In this document: one piece after another, positions 1 to 6,562 of the stretch | Layout of the letters: each line of letters opens with the position of its first letter | How positions within the stretch are numbered: the stretch's first letter is position 1 | NCBI RefSeq assembly: GCF_028288225.1 | Contig: NZ_JAQBOC010000037.1 | Coordinates: 41,605 to 105,604, forward strand | Direction of reading: 5' to 3' | Source of the DNA: Mucilaginibacter sp. | GTDB lineage: Bacteria; Bacteroidota; Bacteroidia; Sphingobacteriales; Sphingobacteriaceae | Length of the DNA stretch: 64,000 nucleotides | Translations under genes and position numbers: made by a program | Notes under the pieces: generated by a model | Told to the model about the DNA's origin: nothing | Database searches by the model: none | What the model saw: only the letters and a program-made list of their open reading frames with translations

Positions 1-432
1 CTTGCTATCGGTACCTCTGCCGGCTAAACGTTCTTTAAGTACCTCCAGGGATGGAGGTTGTACAAATATGGCCAGAGCCTGGTCTTCATACTTGCGTTTA
101 AGGTGTAGGCCACCCTCAACATCAATATCAAATATCACGGTTTTGCCGTGCTGCCAGATCCGTTCGATCTCGGTGCGCAGGGTGCCATAAAAGGTGCCGG
201 TGTATACTTCTTCAAACTCAACAAACTGTTTTTTGGCAATGCGGTGTAAAAACTCCTCTTTACTTATAAAGTAGTAATCCTCGCCGTTTACTTCTTCACC
301 GCGTGCTTTGCGGGTAGTTGCCGAAATAGAAAACTCCAGCTCAGGCACTTTTTTAAGCAAGTGTTGTACAATGGTAGTTTTGCCTGCCCCGGATGGTGCC
401 GAAAATATGATGAGTTTGCCGTTAGGATTCAT
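1..432 (-). CDS. gmk: Guanylate kinase, 3' end cut by the window edge
   Basis: Cytosolic enzyme that phosphorylates GMP to GDP with ATP. The first 144 codons are present and the C-terminus lies beyond base 1. The N-terminus shows the P-loop [10 protein letters not shown] at about residues 11-20, then the GMP-binding lid region with [14 protein letters not shown] and YYF, all typical of guanylate kinases, and continues to GRGTDSK at the edge. The start is the ATG at 430-432, giving [10 protein letters not shown] directly before the P-loop. It is downstream of yicC on the same strand, separated only by a word-repeat hairpin; the yicC-gmk order is common in bacteria. Identification is firm; only its full length is unknown. 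Confidence 0.95.
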   Translation of the reverse strand, partial: MNPNGKLIIFSAPSGAGKTTIVQHLLKKVPELEFSISATTRKARGEEVNGEDYYFISKEEFLHRIAKKQFVEFEEVYTGTFYGTLRTEIERIWQHGKTVIFDIDVEGGLHLKRKYEDQALAIFVQPPSLEVLKERLAGRGTDSK

Positions 433-435
433 TTT

Positions 436-511
436 GTTGTAAAGTTTGAATGTTGAAATGTTGTAAAGTTGATTTTTAACATTTCAACCTTACAACTTTA
501 CAACATTACAA
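436..511. repeat. Word-repeat hairpin, TTGTAA family
   Basis: The left arm (about 437-472) contains degenerate copies of TTGTAAAG and GTTGAAATG. The right arm (about 479-511) contains the complement, CATTTCAAC, CTTACAAC, CTTTACAAC and ATTACAAC. The arms can pair as a long imperfect hairpin between yicC and gmk. The right arm overlaps the yicC stop codon. Similar TTGTAA hairpins lie at 6408, 21099 and 61228. Confidence 0.75.
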
Positions 512-1381
512 CACGTTGAGTAATTGTTCTTTAATTTTTTCAAGCTCTTCTTTCATGCCTACTACCAGTTTTTGGATGTTGGCATCGTTAGCTTTTGAGC
601 CGAGCGTATTTACCTCGCGGCCAATTTCCTGCGATATAAAGCTGAGCTTTTTGCCGTTGGCATCATCATTTTTCAATGTCTCGATGAAATAGTCGCAATG
701 TGTTCTGAGGCGGAGCTTTTCCTCCGTAATATCAAGCTTATCAATAAAATAGATCAACTCCTGTTCAAACCGGTTTTGGTCAATACTTTCGCGGCCCACT
801 GCTTCGCTTAAAAATTGGTTCAGCCGCTCCTTTATTAAAGGTACGCGCTTTGGCTCCTCAACTTCAACCAGTTCCAGGTTTTTAAGGATGATACCTATTC
901 TATATTTTACATCCTGCTCCAGCACGTTGCCTTCATCAGTTCTGAACTGCTGAAATGCGGCTAATGCCTGCTGGTAAGCCTTTTCGGCTACCTTCCACTC
1001 TTCTTCCGATGCTGTTTCTTCTTCGTATTTTACAACTTCAGGCAGGCCCAAAGCAAGCTGCAATAAATTACCGGTGGGTTCATTCAAATCAACACTAACG
1101 GCCTTTAGCTGTTCATAGTAATGTTGAAGCAGTTCCCTGTCAATACCGGCTGCATTTACTGTAGTGCTTGCCTTTTCAACATTTATAGAAAGATTTACTT
1201 TGCCACGTTCAATTTGTTTGCTGCAATCATTGCGCAGCTGAAATTCTTTTTCGGCAAAAGTTTTGGGCAGTCGAAGGGATAGCTCCAGGAATTTACTATT
1301 GAGTGATTTTATTTCAACAGTATATTTTGCTCCTTCAGAGTCGACGCTGGCAATTCCATAGCCCGTCATGGATTTTATCAT
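506..1381 (-). CDS. yicC: YicC/YloC family endoribonuclease
   Basis: Conserved cytosolic protein of 291 aa. It begins with the family signature MIKSMTGYG and ends with the conserved C-terminal block containing GREVNTLGSKANDANIQ, then a Glu-rich helix. Family members have been reported to act as endoribonucleases in RNA turnover. Length matches the family. The ATG at 1381 is preferred to an upstream in-frame ATG at 1387 because the upstream codon would lie inside the TATCTTTG promoter box and because the family starts with MI-SMTG. It sits upstream of gmk on the same strand, a usual pairing. The stop codon is inside a word-repeat arm. Confidence 0.93.
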   Translation of the reverse strand: MIKSMTGYGIASVDSEGAKYTVEIKSLNSKFLELSLRLPKTFAEKEFQLRNDCSKQIERGKVNLSINVEKASTTVNAAGIDRELLQHYYEQLKAVSVDLNEPTGNLLQLALGLPEVVKYEEETASEEEWKVAEKAYQQALAAFQQFRTDEGNVLEQDVKYRIGIILKNLELVEVEEPKRVPLIKERLNQFLSEAVGRESIDQNRFEQELIYFIDKLDITEEKLRLRTHCDYFIETLKNDDANGKKLSFISQEIGREVNTLGSKANDANIQKLVVGMKEELEKIKEQLLNVL

Positions 1382-1384
1382 GCG

Positions 1385-1392
1385 CAAAGATA
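1385..1392 (-). promoter_or_regulatory. -7 box TATCTTTG of yicC
   Basis: On the minus strand the sequence TATCTTTG fits the Bacteroidota -7 consensus TAnnTTTG. Only three bases separate it from the yicC ATG, so transcription would start at or just past the start codon. No clear -33 TTG was found. The upstream side is word-repeat DNA. Confidence 0.5.
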
Positions 1393-1393
1393 G

Positions 1394-1520
1394 GAATTAG
1401 AGATTAGAGATCAGAGGTTAGAGATTAGGTTTTTTAAAAGGGGGGATCGGACGTTAGAGGTTAGGTTTTTAATAGTTATAAAATCCTAACTAACCTCTGA
1501 TCACTGGCCTCTAATCTCTC
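1394..1520. repeat. Word-repeat hairpin, TTAGAGAT family
   Basis: The left arm (about 1394-1425) is made of copies of ATTAGAGAT, ATCAGAGGT and TAGAGATTAG. The right arm (about 1484-1520) carries the complementary AACTAACCTCTGATCA and CTCTAATCTCTC. A second partial block, GTTAGAGGTTAGG, lies between them. The TAG stop codon of the oxidoreductase gene at 1511 comes from the repeat itself. The same word family is found at 41539-41664. Confidence 0.75.
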
Positions 1521-2527
1521 AAATCAAACTGTTCGGCAAGAAGCCGGTACGAGGTTAGCCTGTCTTCAAAAGTTTCTGTAATGGTAACGGCAATTATTTC
1601 ATCAACCTTATAATCTTCGGCCAGCCAGGTAAGCTTTAGCTTTATTTCGCCGGGAGTACCGGTTATTACCCTGTAGCGGTTGTATTTAATACGATCCTGC
1701 TCTGCTGCTGAATATTCAACATTTTTTATGTCCTCATAATTTACCGGACTAAGGCCGCCGCCTTTTTCAAACTGGTTAAAACGGTAATCCATCAGTGACT
1801 GGTGCTGCCTTATTTTTTCCTCATCTTCCGAGCAAAAAACAAATATGGCAACGTTTGCATGCTCGACAGGCATATCTTCAGATGGTTTGAATTTCTCCCT
1901 GTATAAGGCAATTGCTTCCGGTCCGCCAAAGGGGTTTATAAAATGTGCAAAAGAAAGGCCCATGCCAAAATGAGCGGCAAACAATCCGCTTTGCCCGCTT
2001 GAGCTCAGCAACCACAGATCCGGGGTGGTTTGTACCTGCGGGATGGCCCTTATTTTTAATTGTGGTGTGCCCGGGTCGCCGCGGTCATGAAAATAATTAT
2101 TGAGTTCATAAAGCTGCTCAATAAAATCCTGCTCGCGGAACTGGTTGGATGGGTTGAGCATGGAAGCCGTTATCCTGTCGGTGCCCGGTGCGCGGCCCAT
2201 TCCCAGGTCGATGCGGCCCGGCGCCAAAGCTTCCAGCATCCTGAAATTTTCGGCTACTTTTAAGGCGCTGTGATTGGGCATCATTATGCCACCTGAGCCT
2301 ATGCGGATCTTTGTTGTTTGCGATGCCAGATAGGCCAGCAAAACCTCGGGGGTTGAGCCTGCCAGGCTGCCGGTATTATGATGCTCAGATACCCAAAAAC
2401 GGGTATAGCCTAATTGATCGGTATATTTTGCCAGCTCAACCGTTTCCTGAACGGCCTGCTCTGCAGTAACGCCCTTGCGTACCGGAGATTGATCCAATAC
2501 GCTGAGGCGGATTTTGTTCGTGCTCAT
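1511..2527 (-). CDS. LLM class flavin-dependent oxidoreductase (luciferase-like)
   Basis: Predicted flavin-dependent monooxygenase-like TIM-barrel protein, 338 aa. Family features seen are LSVLDQSPVRKG at the N-terminus, WVSEHHN around residue 47, IRIGSGGIMMPNHSALKVAE, and APGRIDLGMGRAPGTD. These match the YhbW/MsnO8-like subfamily of luciferase-like monooxygenases. The substrate cannot be told from sequence. The ATG at 2527 is chosen because MSTNKIRLSVLDQ is the family start; six codons upstream are in frame (start 2545) but would run into the promoter box. The last residues and stop lie in a word repeat. It stands alone, divergent from the toxin-antitoxin pair. Confidence 0.88.
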   Translation of the reverse strand: MSTNKIRLSVLDQSPVRKGVTAEQAVQETVELAKYTDQLGYTRFWVSEHHNTGSLAGSTPEVLLAYLASQTTKIRIGSGGIMMPNHSALKVAENFRMLEALAPGRIDLGMGRAPGTDRITASMLNPSNQFREQDFIEQLYELNNYFHDRGDPGTPQLKIRAIPQVQTTPDLWLLSSSGQSGLFAAHFGMGLSFAHFINPFGGPEAIALYREKFKPSEDMPVEHANVAIFVFCSEDEEKIRQHQSLMDYRFNQFEKGGGLSPVNYEDIKNVEYSAAEQDRIKYNRYRVITGTPGEIKLKLTWLAEDYKVDEIIAVTITETFEDRLTSYRLLAEQFDLRD

Positions 2528-2542
2528 AGTGTTACAAAAACA

Positions 2543-2550
2543 CAAAGGTA
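2543..2550 (-). promoter_or_regulatory. -7 box TACCTTTG of the LLM oxidoreductase gene
   Basis: The minus strand reads TACCTTTG, an exact match to TAnnTTTG, 15 bases before the ATG at 2527. This supports the downstream start. No strong -33 element is visible. Confidence 0.5.
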
Positions 2551-2641
2551 AGGAAGGGATTGTAAGGTGATTGTAAATAGAAATATGGTGGGTGTAGTAG
2601 CTTTCTAATTTTATGACTAAATTTGTTTTAAAGATTTAAGT

Positions 2642-2902
2642 ATGACAACAGCAGCAATAAGGGAAAGATTATACGATTACATTAGGGTAGCTGATGATAA
2701 AAAGGTAAAAGCTATTTATGCATTACTCGAAGATCAGGTAATTCCGGTTGTGGATTGGTCAGAAGATAAAGATTTTGTTGCGGAGTTGAATGAACGCGTG
2801 AGAAGGTACGAGGCAGGGATAGATCCAAGCTTTTCATTAGCAGAAGTTAAGGCAGAATTGGAACAATTGGATAAAGAGCGGGCAAAAAGCTTCACAAAGT
2901 GA
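2642..2902 (+). CDS. Putative antitoxin of a RelE/ParE-type module
   Basis: Small acidic protein of 86 aa, rich in Glu and Asp. It has a conserved-looking segment VVDWSEDKDFVAELNERVRRYE and a C-terminal charged helix with LAEVKAELEQL, as seen in addiction-module antitoxins that lie directly upstream of RelE/ParE toxins. Its stop codon TGA at 2900-2902 overlaps the GTG start of the next gene, so the two are translationally coupled. Function is inferred mainly from this arrangement. It probably binds and neutralises the downstream toxin and may bind its own promoter. Confidence 0.7.
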   Translation: MTTAAIRERLYDYIRVADDKKVKAIYALLEDQVIPVVDWSEDKDFVAELNERVRRYEAGIDPSFSLAEVKAELEQLDKERAKSFTK

Positions 2903-3189
2903 GCTATGCCGTTGATTTGTTCCTTAAAGCACGTAAGGAACTATTTGAAACCAGGGAATGGTATGAAGAAAAGCAACCAGGTTTAGGTAAACGATTTGAG
3001 GATGAGGTTTTCAGGAAGATTTATTTAATACAAAATAATCCTTTGCATTATCCTTCAAAAAATGGGTTCCGGGAAATTAGAATTGACGTGTTTCCTTATC
3101 TGCTTGTTTATAAAGTTGTTAAAAGCAGCAATATGATTTTCATTGTTACTACTTTTCACATGAGCAGGCATCCTAAAAGGAAATATTAG
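2899..3189 (+). CDS. RelE/ParE family toxin
   Basis: Small basic protein of 96 aa. The pattern of LKARKELFETREWYEEKQPGL, then GKRFEDEVFRKIYLIQNNP, YPSKNGFREIRIDVFPYLLVYKV and the C-terminal FHMSRHPKRKY is the usual order of a ParE/RelE-fold toxin: helical hairpin, then a beta-sheet core ending with basic residues. The start is GTG at 2899 inside the antitoxin stop (GTGA overlap), giving tight coupling. Members act on ribosome-bound mRNA or on DNA gyrase; which applies here cannot be decided from sequence. The module may be a plasmid- or island-derived stabiliser or a stress element. Confidence 0.8.
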   Translation: MSYAVDLFLKARKELFETREWYEEKQPGLGKRFEDEVFRKIYLIQNNPLHYPSKNGFREIRIDVFPYLLVYKVVKSSNMIFIVTTFHMSRHPKRKY

Positions 3190-3192
3190 ACT

Positions 3193-3315
3193 TTATAAGT
3201 CATCATAAACAGAATCGGTTTCATCATATCCTTTTAGAAATTGATCAAGTAAAATCTGTTTGATTTTAGATTCTTCCTTGTCATCGAAATCGTAAGTAAA
3301 ATCTACTACTTTCAT
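3193..3315 (-). CDS. Possible small acidic protein (40 aa)
   Basis: An ATG at 3315 opens a short frame on the minus strand that ends with TAA at 3193. It gives MKVVDFTYDF, then a charged stretch ending DETDSVYDDL. It is convergent with the RelE/ParE toxin and stops four bases from its stop codon. No Shine-Dalgarno or -7 box stands out. Composition looks like a real acidic peptide rather than random sequence, but there is no recognised family. Treat as tentative. Confidence 0.3.
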   Translation of the reverse strand: MKVVDFTYDFDDKEESKIKQILLDQFLKGYDETDSVYDDL

Positions 3316-3350
3316 AAATTGGTGTATTTTCAAATTTACTAAATTTGTCT

Positions 3351-3380
3351 GCGGGAGACGCGATGCTTCGCGTCTCCTGC
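3351..3380. repeat. REP-like hairpin
   Basis: A 13-bp arm GCGGGAGACGCGA and its near-perfect complement TCGCGTCTCCTGC are separated by TGCT, with one mismatch. The hairpin is GC-rich in an otherwise AT-rich spacer, without a T-run, so it looks like a dispersed REP-type palindrome rather than a terminator. Confidence 0.6.
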
Positions 3381-3401
3381 GAAATCAATCTGAAGAATTA
3401 T

Positions 3402-3863
3402 CTACCCATTAAAATGATAAAGAAAGACCACCTCCCCTGTATAGGCTGGTTTTTTCTCGCCGTCTATTTCCATGGTTACGCCAATGGTGGCTTTTGTGAT
3501 GCCTCTTAGGTTAACTATGGCAACAAGCGTTGCTATCAATCTTACATGACTGTCGACCTTAACCGGCTGGGCAAATTTTATGTTTTCAATGCTGTAGTTG
3601 ATCTGCATTTTAAGGTTTTGCACATCGGCAATCTGGTGCCAGAAATAAGGCAGCAGCGATACTGTCAAATAACCATGCGCTATAGTAGCCCCAAACGGAC
3701 CTTCATTTTTTGCGCGTTCCGGGTCAGTGTGGATCCATTGATGATCTATGGTAGCCTCGGCAAATTTGTTGATTTGGTCCTGGGTTATGGTGTGCCAGCC
3801 GGAAGTGCCTATCTCTTTTCCAAGGTGCGTTTCAAATTCGGCGTGGTTTCTTATAATTATCAT
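3402..3863 (-). CDS. MaoC family (R)-specific enoyl hydratase-like protein
   Basis: Hot-dog-fold protein of 153 aa. The catalytic hydratase motif is visible as IDHQWIHTDPERA with Asp40 and His45, followed by the GPFGATIAHGYLTVSLLP overhang segment, as in NodN/MaoC-like dehydratases. It probably hydrates or dehydrates an acyl-CoA or related thioester. Length is normal for a single hot-dog unit, which would work as a dimer. It stands alone on the minus strand with no pathway neighbours, so the physiological substrate is open. Confidence 0.87.
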   Translation of the reverse strand: MIIIRNHAEFETHLGKEIGTSGWHTITQDQINKFAEATIDHQWIHTDPERAKNEGPFGATIAHGYLTVSLLPYFWHQIADVQNLKMQINYSIENIKFAQPVKVDSHVRLIATLVAIVNLRGITKATIGVTMEIDGEKKPAYTGEVVFLYHFNG

Positions 3864-4016
3864 TTGAGCAATGTTTGTTTGTGATTGATGTAATTGGTCT
3901 GTAAAAATAGTAAACTGACTGAAATTTCGAAATTTCAGTTTGCAGTTTTAAGTGGGCGGCTGGCAGGCCGGCTTAATCCTCCCAAAAATTGAGCAGACAA
4001 TCGCTGCATTACCCAA

Positions 4017-4532
4017 TTAAAAAGTATTATACTTCCAATCAAACGCCACGCCATTAGCTTGCCATTGGGCCATCACTTTTTCAAAATCCTGGTTATGGTC
4101 ATACGATTTAATTACGAAGCGATTTTTATAGGTTTTGTTATTTTTGTCAGCTATTTCAATGCGGTTGCGTAATAGGTTACCAAAGTGTTTCCTGTTCCAA
4201 ATGGCAACTTTTAACCTGATACCTTTTGCTTCATTCAGCAGTATTTTTGTTCCATCAATAATTAGGTAGTCATCAGCTAATATTAATTCCCCGTCTTTAA
4301 CATACGTTCGAACCAAACCCGTGGCCATCACAAGCAAAAAACTGAGCGATGTTAATGATGTCACTAGTATTAGGGCATCAATTAAAGCATCAACAAGCGG
4401 GGTAAAAGGGGTTTTAAACTGCACATTAAATATACCACATGCAGCCAGAGCCGGGAGGGTTACGATTGTGATACCCCCTAATATGTAAAACAGTTTAGTT
4501 CTTTTTGTAAAAACGTCGAAAGCTATCGGCAT
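4017..4532 (-). CDS. Two-helix membrane protein of unknown function
   Basis: Hypothetical protein of 171 aa. Two hydrophobic segments are predicted, at about residues 14-34 (FYILGGITIVTLPALAAC) and 47-72. They are followed by a soluble C-terminal half with alternating beta-type pattern (LILADDYLIIDGTKILLNEA, then RIEIADKNNKTYKNRFVIKS). This layout resembles small membrane proteins with a PH-like cytosolic domain, but no family is recognised. It lies between the MaoC gene and tetR on the same strand with clear spacers on both sides, so it is probably transcribed alone. Confidence 0.6.
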   Translation of the reverse strand: MPIAFDVFTKRTKLFYILGGITIVTLPALAACGIFNVQFKTPFTPLVDALIDALILVTSLTSLSFLLVMATGLVRTYVKDGELILADDYLIIDGTKILLNEAKGIRLKVAIWNRKHFGNLLRNRIEIADKNNKTYKNRFVIKSYDHNQDFEKVMAQWQANGVAFDWKYNTF

Positions 4533-4675
4533 AATTAATTGTGAAAGCGATTTGGCAAAACAGATATAGTGTACAATATAGCAATATTAATAATTTATAT
4601 GCATTGTATGCAGACGGCTATTTTTGAAACATGATTTAAGGATTTTAGGATAGTCAGAACCTGCGGCCAGCAGGC

Positions 4676-5257
4676 TTAATCGAGTGTGGCTAATGCCAGC
4701 TTGATGATATCGTCAAACACTGTTTTGTCGGTGATTGATTTTGCGGTTACGCGAATGCCTTTTACCGTGTTAAACGTAAAGCGGGCCAGGGCCCTTGCAT
4801 CCTGCCGGTTGGCGATCTCACCGCTCTCCTGCCCTTTTTTGATCACCTGGTAAAGGGCCTCTTCCACCTGCTGGTCGTTCTGACATACCATCTTGCTAAC
4901 TTCCGGGTCGTGTGGGGCAACTTCAACTTCGGCATTTACCATAAAACAACCTTTATGCTTTTGGTCGCCCAATAGTTCACCGGCTATCAGCTCCAGCAGT
5001 TTTTTTATCCTTTCCTTAGCCGGCCCTGAATTGTTGATGATAGTGCAAATTTTTGCTGAACCAACGCTTTGATAGCTTTCCAATGCCTTGATAAACAGGG
5101 TGTGTTTGTCGCCATACGTATCATACAGGCTTGAACGGCTGATGCCTAGGCCATCCACCAGGTCCTGCATGGAGGTGCCGTTATAGCCCTTGTGCCAAAA
5201 AATAGCAATAGCCTTGTTCAGCACTTCATTTTCATCGAAATCTTTCGTTCTTGCCAT
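4676..5257 (-). CDS. TetR/AcrR family transcriptional regulator
   Basis: DNA-binding repressor type, 193 aa. The N-terminal helix-turn-helix is clear: NGTSMQDLVDGLGISRSSLY then DTYGDKHTLFIKAL, about residues 26-58, preceded by KAIAIFWHKGY. The C-terminal ligand domain resembles the YxaF/LmrA-type C-terminal domain. Its promoter carries a 14-bp inverted repeat holding its own -7 box, which suggests autoregulation. The SDR gene directly upstream on the same strand has a separate promoter with two palindromic sites, the usual design for a TetR regulator controlling a neighbouring redox enzyme. The inducer is unknown. Confidence 0.9.
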   Translation of the reverse strand: MARTKDFDENEVLNKAIAIFWHKGYNGTSMQDLVDGLGISRSSLYDTYGDKHTLFIKALESYQSVGSAKICTIINNSGPAKERIKKLLELIAGELLGDQKHKGCFMVNAEVEVAPHDPEVSKMVCQNDQQVEEALYQVIKKGQESGEIANRQDARALARFTFNTVKGIRVTAKSITDKTVFDDIIKLALATLD

Positions 5258-5262
5258 AACAG

Positions 5263-5296
5263 GAATAGCCTTGCTTGTAATTAAGCAAAGCTATTC
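5263..5296 (-). promoter_or_regulatory. tetR promoter with inverted-repeat operator
   Basis: The arms GAATAGCCTTGCTT (5263-5276) and AAGCAAAGCTATTC (5283-5296) form a 14-bp inverted repeat with one mismatch and a 6-bp spacer, ending six bases upstream of the tetR ATG. On the minus strand the distal arm contains TAGCTTTG (5286-5293), an exact TAnnTTTG -7 box. A repressor bound here would block RNA polymerase, so autoregulation is likely. Confidence 0.55.
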
Positions 5297-5310
5297 ATTT
5301 TATTAAATAA

Positions 5311-5478
5311 GAAGCAAGAGGCCAGGAGTCAAGAATCAAAAGATCAAGAATTAAGAAAAATGAGTGTCCGCCTGCATAACTTTACAAATAGGCATTTTTC
5401 TATTTTTTATCTTGACTCTTGATTCTTGACTTCTTGATTCTTGTCTCTACCTCTTGATTCCTGACTCTTACTATCTTA
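5311..5478. repeat. Word-repeat hairpin, CAAGAATCA family
   Basis: The left arm (5311-5355) contains AGTCAAGAATCAAAAGATC and AAGAATTAAG copies. The right arm (about 5405-5478) contains four or more complementary copies such as TTGACTCTTGATTC, TTGACTTCTTGATTCTTG and CTCTTGATTCCTGACTC. The arms flank about 50 bases of ordinary sequence. It fills most of the spacer between the SDR gene and tetR. Confidence 0.75.
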
Positions 5479-5490
5479 ACTCTTTTTCAA

Positions 5491-6240
5491 TTACCTAACA
5501 CCGCCACCGGCCAGCAAGGTTTCGCCTGTTAACCAGCGCGATTCTTCAGAGGCCAGGAACACGGCAACCAGCGCAATATCTTCCGGCTGACCTATCCGTC
5601 CAAGCGGTGCTGTACGTTCTGTTTCAGTTTGGAAATCACTGCCGATAAACCCGGCGGTGTGGGCGCCTTCGGTTTCTACCATGCCGGGATTGATGGAGTT
5701 CACCCTAATTTTCTTCGGACCAAGCTCTTTGGATAATACATGGGTAATGGAGTCGACCGCACCTTTGGTTGCTGTATAAATAGAACTGCCAACCGGGGCT
5801 ATGCTGCTCACTACGGAACCTATGTTGATGATACTTCCGCCATTTTCATTAAAGCTTTTCAATGCGCCTTGTGTTGCCAGCAGTAAGCCAAGCACGTTAG
5901 TATCAAACTGGGTATGAAATTCTTCTTCGGTAATTTGTTCTATTGCGCCAAACTTGTAAACACCGGCGTTATTCACCAGTATGTCTACTGCACCAAAGGC
6001 TTTACTGGTTTCCTCAAATAAACGGGCAACATCGGCCAGTTTTGAAACATTGCCCTGTACGGCAATAGCCTTGCCGCCATTGCTGATGATCTCTGCCACT
6101 ACCTTATCGGCGCCGTCTTTTGCCGAAGAATAATTTACTACTACCGATGCGCCTTCGGCTGCCAGGCTTTTGGCTATGCCTGCCCCAATACCTTTTGATG
6201 CTCCTGTTATTACTGCTACTTTGTTTGCTAACTTTTTCAT
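5491..6240 (-). CDS. SDR family NAD(P)-dependent oxidoreductase
   Basis: Classical short-chain dehydrogenase of 249 aa. The nucleotide-binding motif TGASKGIGAG is at residues 12-21, followed by NNAGVY, an active-site YTATK segment and the NPGMVETEG loop, then a C-terminal SRWLTGETLLAGGGVR. It reduces or oxidises a carbonyl/alcohol substrate that cannot be named. The ATG at 6240 is preferred over an in-frame ATG at 6345, because the longer reading would include the promoter and both operators. It lies upstream of tetR on the same strand and is probably repressed by it. Confidence 0.9.
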   Translation of the reverse strand: MKKLANKVAVITGASKGIGAGIAKSLAAEGASVVVNYSSAKDGADKVVAEIISNGGKAIAVQGNVSKLADVARLFEETSKAFGAVDILVNNAGVYKFGAIEQITEEEFHTQFDTNVLGLLLATQGALKSFNENGGSIINIGSVVSSIAPVGSSIYTATKGAVDSITHVLSKELGPKKIRVNSINPGMVETEGAHTAGFIGSDFQTETERTAPLGRIGQPEDIALVAVFLASEESRWLTGETLLAGGGVR

Positions 6241-6267
6241 GTTGTTGATGATTAATTTTCTATATTT

Positions 6268-6314
6268 GGAATAATCGTTCCGCAAAGGTAACCTATTATA
6301 GGAACGATCGTTCC
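6268..6314 (-). promoter_or_regulatory. SDR gene promoter with two TetR-type operators
   Basis: A perfect 14-bp palindrome GGAACGATCGTTCC lies at 6301-6314 and a second copy with changes, GGAATAATCGTTCC, at 6268-6281. Their centres are 33 bp apart, about three DNA turns, so two dimers could bind the same face. Between them, at 6283-6290 on the minus strand, is the -7 box TACCTTTG. Bound repressor would cover both sides of the promoter. The linked TetR regulator is the obvious candidate. Confidence 0.7.
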
Positions 6315-6407
6315 GATTTGTTAAAATATTAGGTGGGGATGACAAATGGGGGGAGAAGTAGTGGCAGTGCGTAGTTGCAATTGGCAGTGGCAGCTGGTTG
6401 TTTAAGG

Positions 6408-6469
6408 GTTACAACATTTACAACAGCGTGTTTGTAAGTATTGTAAAATGCTGTAGTGTTTGTAAAATG
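6408..6469. repeat. Word-repeat hairpin, TTGTAA family
   Basis: The left arm GGTTACAACATTTACAACA (about 6407-6426) pairs with several complementary words TGTTTGTAAG, ATTGTAAAATG and TGTTTGTAAAATG (6430-6469). It is shorter and less regular than the other members. Just upstream (6361-6400) are further short repeats of TGGCAGTG. It lies in the spacer between the SDR promoter and the IS110 element. Confidence 0.55.
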
Positions 6470-6482
6470 CGTTATGGAGTTA

Positions 6483-6551
6483 GGATAGTTCAATACTTAT
6501 TAGCGATGTCACGAGTGCGCCACCTCTTTTGGCCGGCGCGGCACACTCGCG
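6483..6551 (-). repeat. Dispersed repeat R1, copy abutting the IS110 element
   Basis: A 69-base segment starting GGATAGTTCAATACTTAT and ending CACACTCGCG is nearly the same as R2 at 11998-12065 (about six differences and one indel). It contains pairable CGAGTG/CACTCG arms. The unit is described in minus orientation, where it begins CGCGAGTGTG and runs through GGCCAAAAGAGGTGG. Shorter relatives lie at 15406 and 16917. The transposon begins directly after its last base. Confidence 0.75.
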
Positions 6552-6562
6552 ATTTCTATGAT

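Noticed and set aside
1394..1520. CRISPR array at the repeated TTAGAGAT words
   Set aside because: Repeat units are too short and degenerate, spacers are absent, the arms are inverted rather than direct, and no cas gene is near.
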